From an uncultured Clostridia bacterium (GTDB taxonomy: Bacteria > Bacillota > Clostridia > TANB77 > CAG-508), in contig CALXWM010000018.1 of NCBI GenBank assembly GCA_944392425.1, positions 1 to 32,132 on the forward strand: a stretch of DNA of 32,132 bases. Reading direction: 5' to 3'. The notes beneath the pieces were generated by a model. It worked only from the letters and a program-made list of their open reading frames with translations. It was not told the DNA's origin and did not search any database. Both the position numbers and the translations under genes were made by a program. Below are positions 30,690 through 32,132 of this stretch, piece by piece; within the stretch, counting starts at the first letter, position 1, and every line of letters starts with the position of its first letter.

Positions 30690-30710
30690 CTGTTTTTTGT
30701 AAATTATCTT

Positions 30711-30896
30711 TCACTGCCACACAATTCTAACTGTTTCTTTTATCCTTCTCAATCTTCTTTTTATACCTATCTTCTTCGCAACTCTTCCTATTTAACCACA
30801 CATAATTGTGTACCCTGTCATTACTGGTCTAAATGCTTGATAATAAAGCTTTTGAAGTCTGTTTCAATTCATCAAAGTAGCTGTTTTATAGGCATC
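30711..30896 (-). pseudogene. Possible decayed coding fragment
   Basis: The gene-free interval 30690-30984 contains one minus-strand frame with protein-like pieces broken by stops: DAYKTATLMN, stop, NRLQKLYYQAFRPVMTGYTI and MCG, stop, then IGRVAKKIGIKRRLRRIKET and VRIVWQ, stop. The neighbouring frame also gives NYVWLNRKSCEEDRYKKKIE. No family was recognised. It may be the remnant of a gene downstream of the RhuM gene, or chance. Confidence 0.25.
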
Positions 30897-30984
30897 TAAA
30901 AAATTAATATTTTCTTACTGTTATAAGAGATTGCTCATTTTTGCGGTTAAAATATATACCTTCCCTATCCTATATATTTATTAA

Positions 30985-32004
30985 TTAGTTTTTATTATTT
31001 AGCTTATTTGCTTCCAAAAGTAATTTATCAAAATCTGAAGTTATTTTTTGTTTCTTATTAAATTCAATATACTCATTTTCAGCTTTTTCTTCTGCTTCTT
31101 TTCTAGAAATCTTTCCATTATCTTTTAATACATCATATTTTCTAAATTCTAGGAATTCATTTACACTTTTTGCAAATTCTTTCATAGTAAATGTATTTTC
31201 TCTTTCCACTAAGTCTTCTATATAATCAAAATAACCTGATACTGTTCTCTCAAGTCTTTTTATTTGTTTTTCATCTAAATAGTTTTTAGCAATCATTACA
31301 TCGGATTTCAAAATTCTTCCATCCGGAGAGTTTTTCCAAGTAGTTAGTCCCATATGTTCTTTTGTATGATCAGCTTTTTGATAAATTATTTCTGCAGCAG
31401 TACTACCTGTAATCGCATAATGGAATTTATTTTGAACCATTGCATAAAAATTATGAGTAATTTCAGAATCTTTATCATAGTCAATACTACATTCTGCAAA
31501 TATGTCTGTTATTTGTTGCCATATTCTTCGTTCACTTGTCCTAATTGAACGAATTCTTTCTAGTAATTCTTTAAAATAATCTTTGCCAAATTTTGGTCCA
31601 TTTTTCAATAATTCATCATTTAGTACAAAACCTTTTTTAATGTATTCTTTTAATGTTTTAGTCGCCCATATTCTAAAATCTGTTGCTTCTTTTGAATTAA
31701 CTCTATATCCAACCGCTATAATTGCATCTAAACTATAAAAAGTTAATTCTCTTGAAACTTTTCTATTTCCTTCATTTTGAACTGTTCGAATTTTTCGAAT
31801 AGTTCCATTTTCTTCTAATTCATGAGTTTCAAAAATCTCCTTTAAATGATAATTAATAGTATTAACTTCCACTCTAAATAATTTCGACATTGATTTTTGT
31901 GTTAGCCAAAAATCTTCATCATCATATAGAACTTCAATAGAAACATTATCTTTATTTTTACTTTGATAAATTATCAAATCTTTTAAATTTTCTATAGGAT
32001 TCAT
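30985..32004 (-). CDS. RhuM-family protein (Virulence_RhuM)
   Basis: A 339-aa protein of the RhuM family, named from a Salmonella pathogenicity island gene and often found near restriction-modification and other mobile defence genes; biochemical function is unknown. Characteristic blocks: IEVLYDDEDFWLTQKSMSKLF (cited in part), VNTINYHLKEIFETHEL, FYSLDAIIAVGYRVNSKEAT, FRIWATKTLKEYIKKGFVLND, IWQQITDIFAECSIDYD and MGLTTWKNSPDGRILKSDVM. Residues 25-60 look like a helix-turn-helix. The frame starts with ATG AAT ATG; the second ATG (32004) is seven bases from GGAG, the first only one, so the second is chosen. The gap to the upstream partial gene is 11-17 bases, suggesting an operon. Confidence 0.88.
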   Translation of the reverse strand: MNPIENLKDLIIYQSKNKDNVSIEVLYDDEDFWLTQKSMSKLFRVEVNTINYHLKEIFETHELEENGTIRKIRTVQNEGNRKVSRELTFYSLDAIIAVGYRVNSKEATDFRIWATKTLKEYIKKGFVLNDELLKNGPKFGKDYFKELLERIRSIRTSERRIWQQITDIFAECSIDYDKDSEITHNFYAMVQNKFHYAITGSTAAEIIYQKADHTKEHMGLTTWKNSPDGRILKSDVMIAKNYLDEKQIKRLERTVSGYFDYIEDLVERENTFTMKEFAKSVNEFLEFRKYDVLKDNGKISRKEAEEKAENEYIEFNKKQKITSDFDKLLLEANKLNNKN

Positions 32005-32021
32005 ATTCATTCTCCTTTATT

Positions 32022-32132
32022 TTATGATTTATTAATTTCATACCATCTATATAACTTGTAATTTGAACAACCATAAAACGATTTTTTTAATACAATATTG
32101 TTGCCACACTTAGGACATTTTCCTACAAGGGG
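32022..32132 (-). CDS. C-terminal zinc-ribbon fragment, topoisomerase type (runs off the right edge)
   Basis: The last 36 codons of a minus-strand gene enter from the right edge: PLVGKCPKCGNNIVLKKSFY then GCSNYKLYRWYEINKS and a TAA at 32022-32024. CPKCGxxIV...FYGCSNY is the C4 zinc-ribbon pattern found at the C-terminus of type IA topoisomerases and of some restriction or helicase proteins. Only three of the four cysteines are present; the last, usually in YPxC, is replaced by YKLY. The rest of the protein is not visible, so its identity is open. The stop is just upstream of the RhuM gene's RBS. Confidence 0.6.
   Translation of the reverse strand, partial: PLVGKCPKCGNNIVLKKSFYGCSNYKLYRWYEINKS

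Overview
The window is AT-rich, with short intergenic gaps and strong GGAGG-type ribosome sites. It carries four sporulation or germination genes (gpr, gerW/ytfJ, spoVS, a sleB-like hydrolase). This points to a low-GC, endospore-forming Firmicute of the class Clostridia, probably an uncultured or gut-type lineage. Nearly all genes lie on the minus strand. No rRNA, tRNA or CRISPR array was seen.

Layout. Bases 1-141 hold the 5' end of a leftward transposase gene with a hairpin leader. Two plus-strand genes follow, an RluA-type pseudouridine synthase and a TraX-family membrane protein. From 2017 to 14000 is a long leftward series: recA, recX, scpA, DUF2953, gerW, murB, yvcK, a glycogen-debranching enzyme, ruvC, holA, DUF6873 and gpr. 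It joins DNA repair and replication, chromosome segregation, wall precursor synthesis and spore functions. From 14329 to 18385 come an orphan oligopeptide-binding protein, spoVS, ymdB, a DUF378 membrane protein and a cortex-lytic-type hydrolase. From 18688 to 24377 is a second leftward series: Asp23, AmaP, DUF2273, nusB, xseA, xseB, a divergent PAP2 protein and formate-tetrahydrofolate ligase.

The right end is more accessory. It has a short unknown plus-strand gene (24682), a compact esterase / acyltransferase / DUF6320 membrane-protein cluster (25012-27954), a compact FtsH-like protease of visibly higher GC next to an intergenic region full of hairpins, a DUF4358 protein, a stretch that may be a decayed gene, a RhuM-family protein, and the last 36 codons of a protein ending in a topoisomerase-type zinc ribbon.

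The main structure that gene calls do not explain is repetitive. (1) Four copies of a GC-rich, hairpin-forming intergenic repeat lie at 3092, 10817, 14135 and 18503, all in the same orientation; three are bounded by inverted repeats and one sits inside a further perfect 15-bp inverted repeat. (2) Three palindromes share the centre GAAAA(A)CTTGATTTTTC, two of them bracketing a structured segment downstream of ftsH. (3) Two copies of a TGTCAA...GACGTCCC...TGACACA repeat supply the stop codons of the genes they follow. (4) The transposase leader can sequester its own ribosome site in read-through transcripts only. Well-formed sigma-A-type promoters were found for recA (with an overlapping LexA-like palindrome), spoVS, ymdB, fhs, asp23, murB, ftsH and the DUF4358 gene.
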